The translations under genes were made by a program, and so were the position numbers. From Mixophyes australis (lineage: Eukaryota > Chordata > Amphibia > Anura > Limnodynastidae), in contig JAVHZZ010000009.1 in the NCBI GenBank assembly GCA_036250195.1, positions 42,313,824 to 42,377,823 on the forward strand: a stretch of 64,000 nucleotides of DNA, given 5' to 3'. The notes under the pieces were generated by a model. It had not been told where the DNA came from and ran no database searches. It saw nothing but the letters and a program-made list of their open reading frames with translations. Positions 59,475 to 64,000 of the stretch are shown here, in pieces; the first letter of the stretch is position 1; each line of letters starts with the position of its first letter.

Positions 59475-61274
59475 AGCATCTGTCCACAGCAAGGCTCACT
59501 AAGTACGAGTGTCATTATTAAGTCATGCACATGTAACAATTAAAAGGTGCACAGTTTTGAATCCTGCTACACTGTTTCCAGTTGAAGCAGATTCAACAGA
59601 GGGGAGAGAGGTGGGTGGGGACCTACCCACCCTTGATAAATCAGAAAGGGAGGAATGTATCAGTACCAAACAAAATACACACAAAATTTTTCCCTTTTCT
59701 GAGTCACATGACTGTACTGAACTAATGAAACTAAAAATGAAGGAGTTAGAAAATGTGACAGATGTCCCTATACCTAATGCATATTGGAACTTATTTGTTG
59801 ATGGTTCCAGGTATTATTATGAAGGGTCACCACACACAGGGTATGCTGTGACCACCCTGGAAGAGACTTTGATACAACAACCACTCCCAGCTTTCTGCTC
59901 AGCGCAGGAGGCGGAGTTGCATGCACTCACTGAGGCATGTATAATATCAAAAAACCAAACAGCTAACATATACACAGACTCCAGGTACGCATATGGCGTG
60001 GCCCATGACTTTGGGCCAATATGGAAGAGCAGGGATTTTGTGGGGTCAGCAGGAAAACCTATCAAGCATGCAGAACAGATAAGGGCTCTGTTTAGAGCTC
60101 TGCAGCTACCCAGAAAGGTAGCTATATTGAAAGTCCAGGCACACACTAAAGAAAAGACTAGGGAGGCTATGGGAAATGCCAAGGCAGATGCTGTTGCTAA
60201 ACAGGCAGCCCTTATGCCCAGGGTGCAGGTCTGTCATGTGACACAGGGTAAAAACCCTGTAGAGCCTGTAACCCTTGACATACTGCAGAAGTTCCAGAAA
60301 CAAGTCTCCTCAATAGACAAAAAAGCCTGGGAAAAGGAAGGTGCTACATGTCAGGGAGGGCTCTGGAGAACAGATAATAAGTATTGTCTGCCCGGAAGCC
60401 TATATTCTATGATGACTCAATTGGCACATGGGCTGGTCCACAATTCTAAAGAAGCTATGACCAATATTGTCTTAGGACATTGGATAGCACCAGGATTCAA
60501 TGCAGCTGCTACGGCATATGCAGCAGCCTGTGTGATATGCAGAAAATACAATCCAGGTCAGGTAGTGAAAACACCACAGAAGAACACACCAAAGCCATTG
60601 TACCCATACCCATTTCAGAGATTGCAGATTGACTATATACAGCTACCTATGGTAGGAACATATGAGTATGTCCTTGTGTGTACAGATCTATTCTCAAATT
60701 GGCCAGAGGCCTGGGCAGTGGCTAAGGCAACAGCTATTATTATTATTATCATTTATTTGTTAGGCGCCACAAGGTAACCGCAGCGCCGCACACAGTACTA
60801 ACAGTAGACTATACAGGGTGAAACCATAGAGAACAATGAACAAAAAGTACCAATACTTCAGAAACTGGGGCCAGTCATATGCAGTAAAGACGGAGCGGAA
60901 GAACAGGTATGGAGACAGGAGGGGAGGGGGCCCTGCTCATACGATCTTACATCCTAAGGGAGGGTAAACAGACCAGGCACAAGAACAGCTAAAAACACTG
61001 CCAAGAAACTGATAAGTGAAGTAATTTGCAGGTATGGAATGCCTGAAACAATAGAATCAGACCGAGGATCGCATTTTACGGGGGAAGTAATGCAAAATAT
61101 AATGAAATATATGGGGATCCAGCAAGCCTTTCATACCCCGTATAGGCCTCAAGCAAATGGAAAAGTGGAAAGATTGAATGGCACATTAAAGTTAAAAATT
61201 CAGAAAATGATTGCAAAAACAGGAACAAACCTGGGTAGATTGTCTACCTCTAGCTCTATATTCAGTTAGAACTA
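59475..61274 (+). pseudogene. Endogenous retrovirus pol relic: RNase H and integrase
   Basis: This is an old class I (gamma/epsilon-like) retroviral pol. A frameshifted start holds the end of the RT connection region. The frame 59509-60777 then carries RNase H with its four acidic residues (Asp98, Glu136, Asp157, Asp227 of that frame) and a His in the HT motif. The integrase zinc finger follows (His307, His311, Cys341, Cys344), then the first core Asp (375). After an L2 insertion (60737-60983) the same frame continues at 61039-61269 with the second Asp and the Glu of the integrase triad. A further frame slip follows, and it is cut at 61274 by a hAT element. No LTR, gag, protease or env was seen. 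It is not functional. Confidence 0.88.
60737..60983 (-). mobile_element. L2-like 3' tail inserted in retroviral integrase
   Basis: (TTA)n then TTTATTTGTTAGGCGCCACA is an antisense L2-type tail. The 8-bp AACAGCTA lies at 60729-60736 and 60984-60991. Insert plus duplication is 255 nt, a multiple of three, so the integrase frame number is the same on both sides although stops lie within. Confidence 0.8.
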
Positions 61275-62323
61275 AGGGTGTGCACCGGGCACTTTTAGTG
61301 TTTTGGGTTTTGGGTTCTGATTAGCTTGAGGTTTTGGGTTCTGATTTGTTTTGCCAAAACACCTGATGAAAGGTTTTGGTTCTGATTTCGGGTTTTGGGT
61401 TCTGATTTATTTTTTAAAAAGCATAAAAAGCGCTAAAATCCTGTTTTTTGGTTGTTTTCCACTCCTACGCTATTATTAACCTCAATAACATTCAATAACA
61501 ATCATTTCCACTAATTTCCAGTCTATTCTGAACACCTCACACCTCACAATATTGTTTTTAGTCCAAAACGTTGCACCGAGGTAGCTTTCTGGACTGCGTA
61601 GTGGAGTGGCCCCGGTACCAATTTGGTACCGGGGCCACAATACCTCCTCCAACCATGGTACAGAGCATTCATCATTGAGATCCCATCAAGTATGTCAAAG
61701 ACAGACAGGGTCGAAGTGTTATTTGTTGACTTTGTGAACAAAAAAACTGTCCCTGTTGCAAATCTTCGTGCAATGAAGAGTGACTTTTTCATTTAAAGGC
61801 TCAAGCTTTCAAGTGTAGTGTTTATAAGTTATAAACACTACAGTAGTTATAGCATGTCAATACCTCTTGTTTTCGACGACCATGGTACAGAGCATTCATC
61901 ATTGAGATCCCATCAAGTATGTCAAAGACAGACAGGGTCAAAGTGTTATTTGTTGACTTTGGGAACAAAAAATCTGTCCCTGTTGCAAATCTTCGTGCAA
62001 TGAAGAGTGACTTTTTTATTTAAAGGCTCAAGCTTTCAAGTGTAGTGTTTATAAGTTATAATAAACTTTTGGTTTAATTTGTTTAATTTGTTTTAATTTT
62101 GTTTTACTTTGTGCTCATGGCAAACGACTGTTGAACGGTCACATAATGCCAAAAAAAGAGTTGCAAGATGGAATTATGTTGTTGAAATAGGACATGCACA
62201 CTTTAACAAACCAATCATTTCAGCGACAGGGCCTACCAAACAACTGTGGCTAAAATGATTGGTTTGTTTGGGCCCCCACACTAAAATAACAATTCATCTC
62301 TCCCTGTACAAACTAAACTGGCT
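61275..62323 (-). mobile_element. hAT transposon 3' non-coding part
   Basis: It begins GGGTGTGCACCGGGCACTTT, a hAT-style end, placed directly within the integrase codons. It is followed by repeated TTTTGGGTTCTGATT units (61300-61410). It includes a perfect 16-bp hairpin at 61606-61638 (GTGGCCCCGGTACCAA and its inverse with a 1-nt loop) and the Tudor-like tandem repeat at 61653-62061. The other end of the element lies beyond 64000, so the TSD cannot be checked. Confidence 0.7.
61653..62061 (+). repeat. Tandem 182-bp repeat encoding a Tudor-like core
   Basis: Copy 1 (61653-61834) and copy 2 (61880-62061) are offset by 227 bp and differ at only a few positions. The plus frame from TGG at 61656 and 61883 gives WYRAFIIEIPSSM, then VLFVDFGNKKSVPVANLR in copy 2 (copy 1 has V for G and T for S), ending DFFI and a stop. 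WYRA, the FVDFGN turn and the LR after it follow the strand order of Tudor domains, which bind methylated Arg or Lys and abound in piRNA-pathway proteins. The frame has no start or splice context, so it is a fragment, not a gene. Confidence 0.65.
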
Positions 62324-63998
62324 CTACTGAGGCAAGATGTCGTCCTCATCCTCATCCTCTGATTCCTGGCCCCCTTCAGTGTGTACTTCCTCATCCTCAC
62401 ACATTATCAATTCGTCCCCACTAGACTCCACAACCACAGGTCCTTCTGTATTATCTGGAGTGCAGTGCTGTACTTGATTGAGGAATTGATAATTCATTTT
62501 TATGAACATCATTTTTTCAACGTTCTGAGGAAGCAACCTCCTTCGCTGCTCACTGACCAGGTTACCTGCTGCACTAAAAACTCTTTCCGAGTACACACTG
62601 GAGGGGAGGACAACTCAGGTAAAATAGAGCCAGTTTGTACAGGGGCTTCCAAACAGCCTTTTTTTCCTGCCAGTAACAATATGGACTGTCTGACATGTCT
62701 ATTTGGATGGTGTCAGCAACATAATCCTCCACCATTTTTTCAATTGTGACAGCATCCAATGCAGCGACAGTAGACATGTCTGCAATGGTTGGCAGGTCCT
62801 TCAGTCCGGACCAGATGTTGTCTGCATCCCCGCTAGCGGGTCTTTTAGGAAAACTGAGTTTTTTCCTCGCAGCCACAGGTGTGGAAGAATATGAAGGTGG
62901 AGCTGTTGGAATGTCACGGTCCTCTTCAGAGGACAATTTCCTGACCAGCAGGTCTTTGCACCTCTGTAGACTTGTGTCCGCCGGAAACAGCGACACAACA
63001 TACGCTTTAAACCGAGGATCGAGCACGGTGGCCAGAATGTATTCCTCTGACTTTAAAAGAGTGACCACCCTCGGATCCTGGCAAAGCGCACGAAGGGCTT
63101 CATCCACAAGAGCTACATGCTTGGTGGAATCGCAATGGTTTACCAGCTCCTCCCTCACTTTCTCCAGCTGCTTCTGCAACAGCCTGATCAGGGGAATGAC
63201 CTGATTCAAGCTGGCAGTATCGGAACTGACTTCTCGTGTCGTAAGTTCAAACGGCTGCAGAACCTTGCACAACACGGAAATCAGTCTCCAATGCGCTTGA
63301 CTCAGGCGCATCCCCACTCCTTTTCCTATGTCATAGGTGGCTGTGTAGGCTTGAATGATCTTTTGCTGCTCCTCCATCCTCTGCAGCATATAGAGGGTGG
63401 AGTTCCAGCGCGTCACAACCTCTTGTTTGAGGCGATGGCAGGGCAGGTTCAGACTTTTTTGATGTTGCTCGAGTCTGCGGTAGGCACTGGCAGAATGCCG
63501 AAAGTGTCCAGCAATTTTGCGGGCCACAGCAAGCATCTCCTGCACACCCCTGTCACTCTTGAAGTAATGCTGCACCACCAAATTAACGGTGTGGGCAAAA
63601 CATGGGAGGTGCTGGAAATTGCCCATATGTAATGCCCGCACAATGTTACTGGCGTTGTCTGACACCACAGATCCCCTGGAGAGTCTAAGTGGGGTAAGCC
63701 ACTCCGAGATTATTTCCCTCAGTTTTTCTAAGAGGTTGTCAGCATTGTGCCTCTTACTAAAACCTGTGATACACAACGTTGCCTGCCTTGGCATGAGCAG
63801 CCGTTGTGGAGATGCTGCTACTGATGCAGCTGCTGCTGTTGCTGCGGAAGGCGATGCATCTACCCAGTGGGCTGTCACAGTCATAAAATCCTTAGTTTGC
63901 CCTGAACCACTTGTCCACATGTCCGTGGTTAAGTGGACAGTGGGTACAACCACATTTTTCAGAGCACTGAGGACACTTGTTCTTACTTCTCTATACAT
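62324..63998 (-). pseudogene. hAT transposase, zBED type, frameshifted and cut by window end
   Basis: The minus-strand frame 63998-62574 gives 474 residues of an Ac/ZBED-like transposase. DMWTS has the first catalytic Asp (26), VVSDNASNIVRA the second (114), and CFAHTVNLVV (Cys133, His136) the conserved C/H motif. TRWNSTLYML lies in the insertion domain. An Ala-rich stretch sits at 49-65. Near 62590 the frame slips by one base in a C-run. The overlapping frame 62596-62324 carries the dimerisation motif SERVFSAAGNLVSEQRRRLL with an acidic C-terminus. The N-terminal BED zinc finger would lie beyond 64000. Otherwise the frame is long and open, suggesting a young copy. Confidence 0.88.
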
Positions 63999-64000
63999 CT

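Noticed and set aside
59817..60182. 121-codon minus-strand open frame
   Set aside because: Antisense shadow of the retroviral RNase H.
61653..62061. A functional Tudor-domain gene
   Set aside because: Each copy ends in a stop after about 50 codons, with no start codon in good context and no splice partners; only a fragment can be claimed.
63117..63632. 171-codon plus-strand open frame (also 62746-63204 and 62381-62749)
   Set aside because: These are antisense shadows of the hAT transposase.
1..64000. CRISPR arrays, operons, ribosome binding sites, phage genes
   Set aside because: The window is eukaryotic. The repeats are microsatellites, MITEs or minisatellites, none with regular spacer structure.

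Overview
This is vertebrate nuclear DNA, almost certainly from a frog or toad (Anura). It has short exons split by multi-kilobase AT-rich introns with GT-AG borders. The repeats are those expected of an amphibian genome: Tc1, hAT and PIF/Harbinger DNA elements, L1/Tx1 and L2-like LINEs, Ty3/gypsy, a Penelope-like element, a class I retrovirus relic and many palindromic MITEs. Nothing bacterial is present. The species was not identified.

The one host gene is the 3' end of a pappalysin, most likely PAPPA (PAPP-A), on the + strand. Eight exons were read by hand: 4627-4810, 10814-11024, 11138-11309, 21382-21532, 23960-24072, 37634-37705, 38755-38853 and 44424-44528. Their phases join without a break over 1107 nt (368 residues plus stop). 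They encode the end of one CCP/sushi module, four further CCP modules, the third Lin-12/Notch repeat and the C-terminal tail. Earlier exons lie left of the window.

Layout: 1-4626 is intron with a composite hAT-like element and a 5'-truncated L1/Tx1 LINE with a 17-bp target-site duplication (TSD). 4811-10813 holds three short hAT-type elements with perfect 8-bp TSDs, plus L2 pieces. 11310-21381 holds Harbinger-like MITEs, a solo gypsy LTR with TSD CTCAT, a gypsy gag relic split by another insertion, a GC-rich foldback and a Tc1 element. 24073-37633 holds L1, SINE, a minus-strand gypsy relic and L2. 37706-38754 is a short intron with a palindromic MITE at each end. 38854-44423 holds an L2 nested in a hAT-like MITE.

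44529-53800 is the 3' UTR and downstream flank, fairly poor in genes and repeats. 53885-55380 has Tc1 relics. 56778-58830 is a decayed Penelope-like element. 59475-61274 is a retroviral pol relic carrying RNase H and integrase. 61275-64000 is a zBED-type hAT transposon inserted into that integrase, with its transposase on the minus strand running off the right edge. In the hAT 3' non-coding part is a tandem duplication whose translation looks like the core of a Tudor domain. This is the most unexpected item in the window.

The pappalysin exons work as one secreted protein. The other coding-like stretches are decayed transposon genes, with no sign that they act together with the host gene.
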